Source: an uncultured Psychrobacter sp.
GTDB lineage: Bacteria; Pseudomonadota; Gammaproteobacteria; Pseudomonadales; Moraxellaceae
Reading direction: 5' to 3'
Length of the DNA stretch: 64,000 bases
Assembly: GCA_947489525.1 (NCBI GenBank)
Contig: CANLDW010000001.1
Span: 839,810-903,809, forward strand
The notes beneath the pieces were generated by a model. That model was not told the DNA's origin. It saw only the letters and a list, made by a program, of their open reading frames with translations, and ran no database searches. The stretch's first letter is position 1, and each line of letters starts with the position of its first letter. Both the position numbers and the translations under genes were made by a program. Below are positions 27,696-36,755 of this stretch, in pieces.

Positions 27696-27752
27696 TAACA
27701 AGCTAAACCTTAGTTAGACGAAGTTAAACCGTTTTAGTTTTGTTTAATATTA

Positions 27753-27807
27753 TTTGGTTTAACCTTGTTTGGTTTAACCTTGTTTCGTTTAACCTTGTTT
27801 CGTTTTG
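27753..27807. repeat. Tandem repeat, 15-bp unit, three full copies plus partial
   Basis: Unit TTTGGTTTAACCTTG at 27753, 27768 and 27783, then a decayed copy from 27798. It lies just after the hydrolase stop. Confidence 0.88.
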
Positions 27808-27846
27808 CACTGTACAAGTTGCCGTGCAGGCTCAACATCACTACAG

Positions 27847-27899
27847 CAGCACCTGAGCCTTGTAATGCATAGCTTACATAAGGTTTAGGTGCTGTTTTA
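27847..27899 (+). terminator. Intrinsic terminator after the YcaC-like gene
   Basis: CAGCACCT (27847-27854) pairs with AGGTGCTG (27887-27894). Inner pairing between CCTTGTAA and TTACATAAGG extends the stem. A TTTTAT tail follows. It ends 17 bases before the next start. Confidence 0.8.
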
Positions 27900-27916
27900 T
27901 ATATAAAGATAGCCCT

Positions 27917-28186
27917 ATGAAACTTTATATCATCTCACTCGCTGTTGGCATCTTAGCTGGTGTGCTATACGGTGTTTTAAACGTACGATCGCCTGCGCCG
28001 CCAGTCGCAGCCTTGATCGGTCTACTTGGTATGTTGATAGGCGAACAACTGGTACCCATTGCAAAGCAATATTTCTCAGTTGTCTCTTTTGAGACGTCTG
28101 AAACTGCCACTGTTGATCGCACTGTTTCGGACTCTGCTTATGACAAATCTACGACATCAGAGCTTAAGAAGACAGACGAATATTAG
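27917..28186 (+). CDS. XapX domain membrane protein (DUF1427)
   Basis: An 89-residue protein with two transmembrane helices. The XapX signature is visible in VGILAGVLYGVLNVRSPAPP and in GLLGMLIGEQ. Function is unknown; the family is named after a xanthosine-operon reading frame. The polar C-terminal tail of about 36 residues is not part of the domain. Its stop codon TAG is built from the TA target duplication of a MITE plus the first base of that element. Without the insertion the stop would have been TAA at the same codon, so the protein is unchanged in length. Confidence 0.82.
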   Translation: MKLYIISLAVGILAGVLYGVLNVRSPAPPVAALIGLLGMLIGEQLVPIAKQYFSVVSFETSETATVDRTVSDSAYDKSTTSELKKTDEY

Positions 28187-28485
28187 GGCGTGTTGAACAT
28201 TCATAAATGAGCACTGCTGATCGCTAAAATTGTTCCAGACAAGGCGCAAGTCGATGATAATGTTAATACCTTAGCGAGACTTGCAACACACTGCTTATGT
28301 AGAGCTGGGGGGCAATTTTAGCATCAGCCCCTCTTATTTAGTATTAAGCTGATGGGGACAGGACTATTTTTTGCCGCTGCTGTGACAAAAATAGACGCTT
28401 AGAATGACTAAACTTACTCTTTTTATCTGTGCATCGCCTGAAAAATAGTCTCTGTCAGTGCCATGATCGAATGTTCAACACGCCC
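28186..28485. mobile_element. 300-bp MITE with 17-bp perfect terminal inverted repeats
   Basis: It starts GGGCGTGTTGAACATTC (28186-28202) and ends with its exact complement GAATGTTCAACACGCCC (28469-28485). TA dinucleotides at 28184-28185 and 28486-28487 are the likely target duplication, as in IS630/mariner-type elements. No transposase frame is present. Internal structure: 28216-28232 pairs with 28313-28328 (GCTGAT plus GCTAAAATTG, one bulged base), and GACAGGACTATTTTT near 28353 pairs imperfectly with AAAAATAGTCTCTGTC near 28442. The rest of the gap to 28609 is AT-rich leader of the next gene. Confidence 0.9.
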
Positions 28486-28609
28486 TAATAAAGGTATGCT
28501 ATTTTAAAGTTACAGCTTAAATATGAATGAGCTAATTTCATTTTTATACAGCTCAAGTCACAGCAAGTTTATGAGCTGATATGTTGTTAATTATAAAAAG
28601 GATAGAATA

Positions 28610-30496
28610 ATGACAAGCCCAGATATTATTTATTATAACGGTAATATGACCACCCTTGATCCCAACAAACCAAGCGCCAGCGCGGTTGCAATCAAGGACG
28701 ATAAGTTCATCGCTGTCGGTAATGACAAAGACATCATGGATATGAAAGGCGATAACACTCAGGCCATCAATCTTAATGGTCGCAGCGTCATCCCTGGTCT
28801 ATTCGACAACCACACCCACGTGATTCGCGGCGGACTCAACTACAATATGGAGCTGCGCTGGGATGGCGTGCGATCCTTAGCTGACGCTATGTCCATGCTC
28901 AAAGCGCAAGTTGATAAAACCCCAGCCCCGCAGTGGGTACGCGTGGTTGGCGGCTTTACCGATCAGCAGTTTGTAGAAAAGCGTCTACCAACGATCGATG
29001 AGATCAACGCGATCTCGCCAGATACCCCAGTATTTATCTTACACTTGTATGATCGCGCCCTGCTAAATGCAGCAGCTCTGCGTACCGTTGGCTACACCAA
29101 AGATACGCCAGAACCACCAGGCGGCGAGATTCAGCGCGATGCTAACGGCAATCCAACAGGTTTGCTCATCGCTCAGCCGAACGCCACTATTCTTTATGCC
29201 ACTTTAGCCAAAGGACCAAAACTTCCCTTTGACTATCAGGTCAACTCGACCCGCCACTTTATGCGGGAGCTGAACCGCTTAGGGGTCACGGGTATCATTG
29301 ATGCAGGCGGCGGATCACAGAACTTCCCTGACGATTATGAAGTGGTACAAAAGCTCAACGATGACAATCTGCTTACCGTGCGCATGGCTTATAACTTGTT
29401 CACGCAAAAGCCAAAAGAGGAAAAAGAAGACTTCCTCAGATGGACGCAGACGACTGACTATAAGCAGGGCGATGACTACTTCCGCCACAACGGTGCCGGC
29501 GAGATGCTGGTGTTTTCAGCCGCTGACTTTGAGGATTTCCGTCAGCCGCGTCCCGAGATGCCGCCTGAGATGGAAGGCGAGCTTGAAGAGGTCATCCGTA
29601 TCTTAGTTCAGAACAAGTGGCCTTGGCGTATGCATGCCACTTATGATGAGACGATCGAGCGCTCATTAAATGTGTTTGAAAAGGTCAATCGCGACACACC
29701 TATCGACGGTCTGCACTGGTTCTTTGACCATGCTGAGACCATCTCACAAAAGAACATTGACCGCATTGCGGAGATGGGCGGTGGTATCGCCGTACAACAC
29801 CGTATGGCCTATCAAGGCGAGTACTTCGCTGAGCGTTATGGCACGGCAGCAGCGGCAAACACGCCACCTGTTAAGCAAATGCTCGATAGTGGTGTCAATG
29901 TCTCAGCGGGTACGGATGCTACGCGCGTCGCCTCTTATAACCCTTGGGTGTCGCTTGCTTGGCTGATTACGGGTAAAACCGTTGGCGGTATGAAGCTGTA
30001 CGATCAAGATAACCTCGTTGACCGCGAGACAGCGCTACGCATGTGGACTGAGAAAGTCGCTTGGTTCTCGAATCAAGAAGGCAAACGTGGCCGTATCGAA
30101 GTGGGTCATTTAGCGGACTTTATCGTACCCAGTAAAGACTTCTTTAAAGTCCCTGAAAACGAGATTCCGTACCTCACATCGAACTTAACCGTCGTTGGCG
30201 GTAAAGTCGTTTATGGTGACGGCGAGTTCTCTGATTACGATACGCCGCTACCTCCTGCAATGCCAGATTGGTCGCCGGTTAATCAATACGGCGGCTATGG
30301 CGCTTGGGGCGAGCCTGAGGGTGCAGGTAAAAACTCACTTGAGCCACTCATGAACCAAGCAGCAATGGCTTGTGGCTGTTCTAGTGCTTGCAGCTTACAT
30401 GGTCATAACCATGCTAAAGCGTGGAAATCTAACGCACCTGTGTCTAACTTCAAAGACTTCTTTGGTGCCTTTGGTTGCTCATGCTGGGCGGTGTAA
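28610..30496 (+). CDS. YtcJ-type amidohydrolase, cytoplasmic, Cys-rich C-terminus
   Basis: Metal-dependent hydrolase of the amidohydrolase superfamily (amidohydrolase_3, YtcJ-like), 628 residues, substrate unknown. Metal-binding His68 and His70 (DNHTH) start the barrel. Later barrel ligands are around HATYDE and FDHAET, with the catalytic-type Asp in SAGTDATRVASYN. No signal peptide. The last 45 residues form a Cys-rich tail (CGCSSACSLHGHNH and GCSCWAV) absent from the paralogue at 30687-32510 and possibly a metal site. AAGGA precedes the ATG. It is convergent with its paralogue across two terminators. Confidence 0.85.
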   Translation: MTSPDIIYYNGNMTTLDPNKPSASAVAIKDDKFIAVGNDKDIMDMKGDNTQAINLNGRSVIPGLFDNHTHVIRGGLNYNMELRWDGVRSLADAMSMLKAQVDKTPAPQWVRVVGGFTDQQFVEKRLPTIDEINAISPDTPVFILHLYDRALLNAAALRTVGYTKDTPEPPGGEIQRDANGNPTGLLIAQPNATILYATLAKGPKLPFDYQVNSTRHFMRELNRLGVTGIIDAGGGSQNFPDDYEVVQKLNDDNLLTVRMAYNLFTQKPKEEKEDFLRWTQTTDYKQGDDYFRHNGAGEMLVFSAADFEDFRQPRPEMPPEMEGELEEVIRILVQNKWPWRMHATYDETIERSLNVFEKVNRDTPIDGLHWFFDHAETISQKNIDRIAEMGGGIAVQHRMAYQGEYFAERYGTAAAANTPPVKQMLDSGVNVSAGTDATRVASYNPWVSLAWLITGKTVGGMKLYDQDNLVDRETALRMWTEKVAWFSNQEGKRGRIEVGHLADFIVPSKDFFKVPENEIPYLTSNLTVVGGKVVYGDGEFSDYDTPLPPAMPDWSPVNQYGGYGAWGEPEGAGKNSLEPLMNQAAMACGCSSACSLHGHNHAKAWKSNAPVSNFKDFFGAFGCSCWAV

Positions 30497-30527
30497 CCCC
30501 TTAGCTCTTGACTGTATCATAATGTAC

Positions 30528-30560
30528 AAAGCCCGCTGATCTGATTCAGCGGGCTTTTTT
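30528..30560 (+). terminator. Intrinsic terminator of the plus-strand amidohydrolase
   Basis: AAAGCCCGCTGA (30528-30539) and TCAGCGGGCTTT (30546-30557) form a perfect 12-bp stem with a T tail. Confidence 0.95.
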
Positions 30561-30616
30561 ATGGATTGATGTTGCTTCATTTAAAACGTATGACTACCCT
30601 ACAAAACACAAAACCA

Positions 30617-30654
30617 AAAAAATCGGCCTGCACATACACACAGACCGATTTTTT
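30617..30654 (-). terminator. Intrinsic terminator of the minus-strand amidohydrolase
   Basis: AAAAAATCGG (30617-30626) and CCGATTTTTT (30645-30654) form a perfect stem. It lies 32 bases after the stop of the minus-strand gene. Confidence 0.92.
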
Positions 30655-30686
30655 ATAGCGTTAAGTAGTACCAAGTTAATTGATGA

Positions 30687-32510
30687 TTAATCGTTATGAT
30701 AACCACCATAGTATTTCACTGGCGACCAGTTTGGAATCACAGGCGGTAGCTTCGGCGCAAGCGTGCTGTATTTACCCGTACCATACACCGGTTCACCACC
30801 GACCACGGTCAACACCGATTCAATCTCTTTGATCCTCTCCTCAGGCACGGTGAAGTAATCATCGGACAACAGGACAAAGTCAGCGTACATGCCCGGCTCA
30901 AGCGTACCTTTAACGTCCTCTTCTTGTGAGAACCATGCACTGCCATGGGTATAGACTTCTAATGCATCATCTCTATCTAAGGTATTGTTAGCACCGTAGA
31001 GCTGAGTACCGCCTACGGTCTTACCTGTAGTGAGCCAATATAGCGAGACCCAAGGGTTATAAGAGGCGACGCGCGTACCATCGGTACCTGCGCCTAGCGG
31101 GATGCCCATATCATAGATTTTTTTGAACGGCGGTGCGGTGCTAGCCGCCTCAGCGCCATATCTATCAACGAAATATTCACCAGCATAAGCCATACGATCC
31201 TGTACCGAGATTCCGCCATTGAGACGTTTGATCTCACGTAAGGTAGCATCATCTACGGTTTCGGCATGGTCAATCGCCCAGCGCATCTCGTTACGGATCT
31301 TGCCGTTGTTTTCGCGGTCGATCTCGTCCACTAAATCGACGATCAGCTTAGTGTTCTCGCCATAAGTGGAGTGCTGTCTAAACGGCCAGCCTTTATCCAC
31401 ATGCATCTGGATGACTTCTTTGGTTTCCTCGCGCCAGCCTTCATTGTTTCTAATATAAGGTTTGGGTGCTAAAAAGTTCTCAAAGTCGCCCGCCGCCCAT
31501 GTCATATACTCGCCGCCGCCTTCAAGCTCGTAACCGTGCGCTAAGCCTTCATCATCGTTATGAAAGATCTCATTGTTTGCCATCCACGTGGCAAAGGCTT
31601 GTTGCTCTTTACCCGCCTCTTGTGGGAACAAATAATAAGAGATGCGCATGGTCAGATCTTCATCTTCTGCAAGGGCTTTTGACGCCTCATAATCCTCTGG
31701 ATAGGTATGACCGCCGCCGCCAGCGTCAATAGCGCTGGTCAAACCAAAGCGGTTAAGCTCATGATAAAACTGTTTGGTAGAGTTGATTTTCTCTTGCTCG
31801 GATAGTGCAGGCAGCCTACCAATAACTTGGTATAAGATCATGGCGTTAGGTTCTGCCAGTAGCACGCCTGTCAGCTTACCGTTGGCATCTTTTTCGTAGC
31901 GGCTATCGTCATTAGGTGGCTGCGTGTTTTCATCGATACCTAACGCATCAAGACCGGCTTGATTGAGCCAACCACGGCTATATAAGTATAGGACAAAGGT
32001 TGGCGTATCACCGGTCGCCTCATTGATCTCCTTAACAGTCGGCATGCGCTTTTCTTCAAACTGATACGGTGACCAGCCGCCAATGACGCGCACCCACTCG
32101 CCCTCAGGGGTTCTATCCGCTTGCTCTTTGAGCATGCGTAGCGCTTCTTTTAATGACTTGACGCCGTCCCAGCGTAGCTCAGAGTTATAAAAACGGCCAC
32201 CGCGGGTAATATGTAGATGCGAATCGTTAAGCCCTGGGATCAAGGTACGACCATTGGCATCAATCACTTGGGTATCATTATCGCGCAGACGCAAGATATC
32301 TTCGGTAGAACCTGTGCGTAATACCTTGCCATCTCTAACCGCAATCGCTTCAGCTATCGTTCTATTATCGTCCATTACTGCCACTTTGGCGTTAGTGACG
32401 ATCATATCAGCGGCAAGCGTGGTCGGCGTACTGACGCTTGACGGCGGATTTTGTACCGAGCAAGCCGCCAAAATACTGGTTGCTCCTGCAAGCATAAGAA
32501 GGTTTTTCAT
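30687..32510 (-). CDS. YtcJ-type amidohydrolase, lipoprotein paralogue
   Basis: A 607-residue paralogue of the gene at 28610-30496, sharing stretches such as ELRWDGVKSL, AGTDGTRVASYNPWVSL and TGKTVGGTQLY. It differs in having an N-terminal hydrophobic segment with lipobox LAAC (Cys17), so it acts in the periplasm or at the envelope. Metal-binding HLH is at residues 98-100. It lacks the Cys-rich tail. The substrate is unknown. The two copies face each other and would act on related substrates in two compartments, which is inferred. Confidence 0.85.
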   Translation of the reverse strand: MKNLLMLAGATSILAACSVQNPPSSVSTPTTLAADMIVTNAKVAVMDDNRTIAEAIAVRDGKVLRTGSTEDILRLRDNDTQVIDANGRTLIPGLNDSHLHITRGGRFYNSELRWDGVKSLKEALRMLKEQADRTPEGEWVRVIGGWSPYQFEEKRMPTVKEINEATGDTPTFVLYLYSRGWLNQAGLDALGIDENTQPPNDDSRYEKDANGKLTGVLLAEPNAMILYQVIGRLPALSEQEKINSTKQFYHELNRFGLTSAIDAGGGGHTYPEDYEASKALAEDEDLTMRISYYLFPQEAGKEQQAFATWMANNEIFHNDDEGLAHGYELEGGGEYMTWAAGDFENFLAPKPYIRNNEGWREETKEVIQMHVDKGWPFRQHSTYGENTKLIVDLVDEIDRENNGKIRNEMRWAIDHAETVDDATLREIKRLNGGISVQDRMAYAGEYFVDRYGAEAASTAPPFKKIYDMGIPLGAGTDGTRVASYNPWVSLYWLTTGKTVGGTQLYGANNTLDRDDALEVYTHGSAWFSQEEDVKGTLEPGMYADFVLLSDDYFTVPEERIKEIESVLTVVGGEPVYGTGKYSTLAPKLPPVIPNWSPVKYYGGYHND

Positions 32511-32673
32511 GGTCAGGTCTCATCCGTTAGTTATTTAAAGTCATAATTTAACATATAACCTTAATGTCTTCACTAGGCTGTTAATATTTTCTAAACAAAA
32601 CAAGCGTTCTTATTAACATACTCAATTTTATTATTATCAAGGCCTATAAGCGTACGCTACGTTTTTCTTAGTG

Positions 32674-33879
32674 TTAACTACTCTTATTTTGCAGAAGTTT
32701 ATTATTTCGATGGAAGTACCCAATCATCGTAATAGGCGCAAGCAAACTTAGCCAAATACCATACGTTATCGGCAGATTCTGAGTAACTGCCCAATAACTA
32801 ACAGATATGATAGCTAAAGCAATCGTAAACGCTATAACATTGTGCTTTGACTGACGGTACATCAAGGCGCGCAATAAAGCCAGCGCAAGTAAAAACATTG
32901 CCAACAAGGACATAAGAACGCCCATCGCATACGGCTGCGAATGCATGCTTAGTACTGTATTACTGGCAGCGCTCGATTCATTCACTAGGTTTAAGGCACT
33001 GCCCAAACCTGCTAGCGTAGCAAAAATAAAAAAGTGCCCGTAGCCAAATAAGAATAAATCATGACGATGGTGTTCTTTTTTGAGTATGGTATCGAATGGC
33101 ACATTAAAGTACAGCCACCATAGTGCAAACACCAACGACACCAAACTCAGTCCTAATACGATAATAGGACCTGCAGCGTCCGCTGAATTGGATAAAAAAT
33201 ACTGCACGCTTTTACTGACCCCAACCACGCCCTCACCTAGAACGATAATAGTAAACAGACCGTAACGCTCTGCAATGTGAACGGGGTTCCAGTTATTGCT
33301 ATGCTCTGCGCGCGCCCAAACCGGCATCAAAAGCTCTGCTAAGATAAAAACAAACAATGCCGGCGTTTGGATACTGGCTGGTAAAAACAGCCAGCTTATC
33401 CATATTGCCTGTAGCGTTAACAGCCCCACCATACTACGCCCTGCCACCTTTTTGTGATCCGGTACTTGTCGATACACCCGCCACCACTGACTACAAAGCG
33501 AGAGGCGCATAATGGCGTAGCCGGTCACCCCGATCCACGTCAGTCCTTGCTCAAAGAACTGATTGATATTTGCCGCGATCATCAGTGAGCCGAACATTTG
33601 CAGCATGACAGACAAGCGGTAATACCAGTCGTCAGGATCGTAGCCTGAGGCAAACCACGTAAAGCTCGTCCACGCATTCCATAGAATAAAAAACGCGATC
33701 ACAAAGGTTAAAAACCCCGAAAAATCATGCTCGCTTAAGCGCTCATGAAAGCCGCTTGCCGCAGCGGACACCGCGATAACGTAAACTAAGTCAAATAACA
33801 GCTCAAGCGTGGTTGAGGTACGGTTCGGCTCGTTTGGGTCACGGGCACGAATCTTTTTGATAGCAAACCTGCCGGACAT
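32674..33879 (-). CDS. ltrA: Low temperature requirement protein A family (LtrA)
   Basis: Polytopic membrane protein of 401 residues with about 11 helices. Family features are the N-terminal ELLFDLVYVIAVS with acidic residues, WTSFTWFASGYDPDD, and the mid-protein ERYGLFTIIVLGEGVVG. LtrA was named from growth at low temperature in Listeria; its molecular function is not known. A terminator-like hairpin lies in the leader just upstream. It is a single gene between an amidohydrolase and umuD. Confidence 0.88.
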   Translation of the reverse strand: MSGRFAIKKIRARDPNEPNRTSTTLELLFDLVYVIAVSAAASGFHERLSEHDFSGFLTFVIAFFILWNAWTSFTWFASGYDPDDWYYRLSVMLQMFGSLMIAANINQFFEQGLTWIGVTGYAIMRLSLCSQWWRVYRQVPDHKKVAGRSMVGLLTLQAIWISWLFLPASIQTPALFVFILAELLMPVWARAEHSNNWNPVHIAERYGLFTIIVLGEGVVGVSKSVQYFLSNSADAAGPIIVLGLSLVSLVFALWWLYFNVPFDTILKKEHHRHDLFLFGYGHFFIFATLAGLGSALNLVNESSAASNTVLSMHSQPYAMGVLMSLLAMFLLALALLRALMYRQSKHNVIAFTIALAIISVSYWAVTQNLPITYGIWLSLLAPITMIGYFHRNNKLLQNKSS

Positions 33880-33900
33880 GGATGGCGCTCCGATATCAAT

Positions 33901-33928
33901 AAAAAAAAACCAAGCGAAAAATTTCGCT
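33901..33928 (-). terminator. Terminator or attenuator hairpin upstream of ltrA
   Basis: On the minus strand AAGCGAAA, TT, TTTCGCTT, GG, then a run of T. It lies 22 bases before the ltrA start and 260 bases after umuD. It may end the umuCD transcript or attenuate ltrA. The remainder of 33880-34186 shows nothing recognisable. Confidence 0.7.
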
Positions 33929-34186
33929 TCATTGATCTATTTTAAGATAGCTTAGGTCATAGTCAGTGCTCACTGCTAGTTACCGTATGACGCTGCAACA
34001 ACGGTGTCAGTGTAAACGCCTAACAAAAGGTTCATTATAGTTTATGTGCAGGCGTTTTAGTATGCATAAGGGAAAGACGAGAGGCGCAAAGCTTTGATGG
34101 CCTTTATAGCTTGAAGAGATGGACTGATAGTGATAAGAAAAGAAGTGTAATCCTGCACCAGTTATAGATATAACGACCGTACAGGA

Positions 34187-34612
34187 CTACTTTTTAAAAC
34201 GCCTGATACCGCTTGCGACCACACCGAACAGCTCAAGCGAGCCTTTGACTTCAATATCAGCGTAATTGTCATTTAGTGAGCGCAGGATAATCGTATCGCC
34301 AAGTATCAATTGCTTGGCAGCAAAGCCGTCATCCACGAGCGCGACGACGATATCTTTATTACTCGCGGTCAGTGCACGATCCACCACTAAGATATCGTTG
34401 GGATAAATACCAATATCGATCATACTATCGCCTTCGACTTCGACCAGATAAGTTGTCGCTGGATGGCGTATGAGTAAGGTGTTTAGATCAATACGATTCT
34501 GTACGTAATCAGTGGCTGGGCTTGGAAAGCCCGCCTTGACTCTGTCACTGTACAACGAGAGTAATACAGGCTCGCCCTCGTCGGTTAGCTTACCAATTAT
34601 CTTTACGGTCAT
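34187..34612 (-). CDS. umuD: UmuD-type S24 self-cleaving peptidase, DNA polymerase V subunit
   Basis: Damage-inducible partner of UmuC. Its start at ATG 34612 lies 20 bases after umuC; a longer frame overlapping umuC is not used. Catalytic Ser63 (EGDSMI) and Lys100 (FAAKQL) form the dyad. The self-cleavage site is Ala27-Gly28 in KAGFPSP, where E. coli UmuD has Cys-Gly; Ala-Gly is the LexA form. Its 141 residues match the family. The Shine-Dalgarno is weak, so translation may depend on umuC. Confidence 0.93.
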   Translation of the reverse strand: MTVKIIGKLTDEGEPVLLSLYSDRVKAGFPSPATDYVQNRIDLNTLLIRHPATTYLVEVEGDSMIDIGIYPNDILVVDRALTASNKDIVVALVDDGFAAKQLILGDTIILRSLNDNYADIEVKGSLELFGVVASGIRRFKK

Positions 34613-34632
34613 AGTTGTGCCTATTGTTGTGC

Positions 34633-35952
34633 TTACTGCACTTTGGGTATGTGTTTGATATCGGTAGTATAACAAGGCGATAACAGTGCGCGGCTCATCT
34701 GCCAAGACTGCTTAGATTTAATACCTTCGCTGGCGATAAATACTGCCGCTTGTTGGTTGCGATTGGGGGCGTGCTTTTTATTAAGCTCATCTATAAGTGC
34801 GATAACAGCGCGTTTTTTTTGTGTGTCATCTGCTTTAGTTTTACCCTCCTGTTGTTCGTCGCCTTTTTCAGCGAATAGATCGAGCTGCACTTCATCGTGT
34901 CGACATAGATCTGACAACATAACGCCTGCCTTGGCATAATCAACATCTTCTTTATAGATAGTGCTCAGTAATTGACGCGCCGCTAGCATCATGACGCGCG
35001 TATCCGCTGTTGGCGTCACAAACTGACACTGCCCAGAGATGGCGGTAAAGGGCTGCGTCTGCGCAAAAGGACTGCTCAGCGCAAACACGCTCAAATGACG
35101 GCAAACGCTTTGCTGCGCGCGTAGTTTACGGGCAGCGGTTGCAACGTGCGCGCACACTGCCTCACTAAGCTCTTCTTTATCAGATACGCACCGAGAAAAC
35201 GAGCGCGACGATACGATCTGTTGTTTGGATACAGGATACTCGATATCAAAACAGGATTGGCCATTTAACTCCAAACAAGTACGCTCTAGCACCACGCCAA
35301 AGTGCTGGCGAATCTTAGCAGGCTCACAAATAGCTAGCTGGTGCACGGTATAGATACCCATAGCATTGAGCCGCGTCTTATAGCGCCGTCCCACACCCCA
35401 CAAGTCGCTGATATCGGTAATCTGCATCAAACGCCGAATCCAAGTTAACTGCTCAAGCACGCAGACGCCTTTGGTTGCTGGATACTTTTTGGCAGCGTGA
35501 TTGGCAAGCTTTGCCAGCGTCTTGGTACTACCGACCCCTATGCTCACTGGTATGCCTGTGTACTGCTCTATAATCTGTTTCAGCTTACTTGCATAAGCCT
35601 TTAGATCCTTCATTGCGGCAGGATAATCGGCTAGGTACAAAAACGCTTCATCAATAGAGTATACCTCTACCGCTGGACACAGCGTCTCAATAGTGCTCAT
35701 CACCCGCTGTGACATATCAGCGTAGAGGGTATAGTTTGAGCTAAACACCGTCACCTGATGCGCCGCGCAAAAATCCTTGACCTGAAAGTACGGCACCGCC
35801 ATTTTGATACCCAGCGCTTTGGCAGCACTTGAGCGCGCTACGACGCAGCCATCGTTGTTGGAGAGTACAATTACAGGCTTACCCTTTAGATCTGGACGAA
35901 AAAGGATTTCACAATTGGCATAAAAACTGTTGCAATCGACGAGCGCATACAT
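34633..35952 (-). CDS. umuC: DNA polymerase V catalytic subunit UmuC
   Basis: Y-family translesion polymerase, 439 residues. Catalytic acidic motifs are LVDCNSFYANCE at the start and YSIDEAFL in the palm. The C-terminal UmuC-specific domain is present to the end. The gene is transcribed before umuD, the reverse of the usual umuDC order. Upstream (36042-36061) a TCGATT/AATCGA inverted repeat with eight bases between is a possible operator. No LexA-type CTGT-N8-ACAG box was seen. Confidence 0.95.
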   Translation of the reverse strand: MYALVDCNSFYANCEILFRPDLKGKPVIVLSNNDGCVVARSSAAKALGIKMAVPYFQVKDFCAAHQVTVFSSNYTLYADMSQRVMSTIETLCPAVEVYSIDEAFLYLADYPAAMKDLKAYASKLKQIIEQYTGIPVSIGVGSTKTLAKLANHAAKKYPATKGVCVLEQLTWIRRLMQITDISDLWGVGRRYKTRLNAMGIYTVHQLAICEPAKIRQHFGVVLERTCLELNGQSCFDIEYPVSKQQIVSSRSFSRCVSDKEELSEAVCAHVATAARKLRAQQSVCRHLSVFALSSPFAQTQPFTAISGQCQFVTPTADTRVMMLAARQLLSTIYKEDVDYAKAGVMLSDLCRHDEVQLDLFAEKGDEQQEGKTKADDTQKKRAVIALIDELNKKHAPNRNQQAAVFIASEGIKSKQSWQMSRALLSPCYTTDIKHIPKVQ

Positions 35953-36229
35953 AGCGTACTCTTTAGGGCTGCGGCGTAAAGGTTATTTGCTCTTAGCTTA
36001 AGGTCTGTTGTATATCTGAGTATAAAATATGGTAAATATAATCGATTTTATTTTGAATCGAATAGATAACAGTCACTTGCTTTGATTGTAGAGAGGCAGG
36101 CATGAAAAATTCAAGCCAAAATAGATAGTAAACGACGCTGAGTGTCGTGTTTTTTAGATGAGGTAAGAGCGTATTGAACAATCATAAAACTAAAAGGCCA
36201 TGCAATGCTTAATATAGGCATTGGACAAT

Positions 36230-36715
36230 CTACTGTTCACGCCAATATAGCCACAACCGAGTATCAAATTCAAACTGATGATAGTCAGGCTCCATATGAC
36301 AGCACAGCTGGTAAAAGGCTTTGCTGTGCTCTTTTTCTTTAAAGTGAGCCAGCTCATGCACGACAATCATTCGTAAAAACTCAGGCGGCGCCTCCTTAAA
36401 TAAACTAGCAACCGTAATACTGTTACGAGCTTTGAGCTTACTGCCCTGCACGCGCGACTGATAAGTGTGTATCCCAAGCGCGTCCTGCAATACAGTCAGC
36501 TTACTGTTGTAGCTTGCCTGCGCTAGCGGACTAGATTTACGTAAGTATTGGCTTTTGATCTCATTGATGTACTGGTATAGCGCTTTATCGCTTTGGATCT
36601 CATGCGCGGCAGGATAGCGCTGTTGTAAATACTCTTCTAATCTGCCACTGCTCACTAACTGAGCGGCTTGCGCTTGGATATGCTCAGGATAATGTGCAAT
36701 GTATTTTGAAGACAT
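36230..36715 (-). CDS. YgjP-like M48-type metallopeptidase
   Basis: A 161-residue protein with the YgjP/DUF45 zinc-protease signature HELAHFKEKEHSKAF in the C-terminal half (His, Glu, His and a downstream His/Glu as zinc site). No signal peptide is visible, so it is probably cytoplasmic. The family is widespread but substrates are not known. It is followed by umuC after 277 nt and preceded by the DUF305 gene. Confidence 0.85.
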   Translation of the reverse strand: MSSKYIAHYPEHIQAQAAQLVSSGRLEEYLQQRYPAAHEIQSDKALYQYINEIKSQYLRKSSPLAQASYNSKLTVLQDALGIHTYQSRVQGSKLKARNSITVASLFKEAPPEFLRMIVVHELAHFKEKEHSKAFYQLCCHMEPDYHQFEFDTRLWLYWREQ

Positions 36716-36755
36716 CAGGACTTGCCTCTTATCAGTTATACGCTTATCTTACTGC

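Noticed and set aside
28186..28485. Insertion sequence with transposase
   Set aside because: The 300-bp element has no coding frame of useful length, so it was called a MITE.
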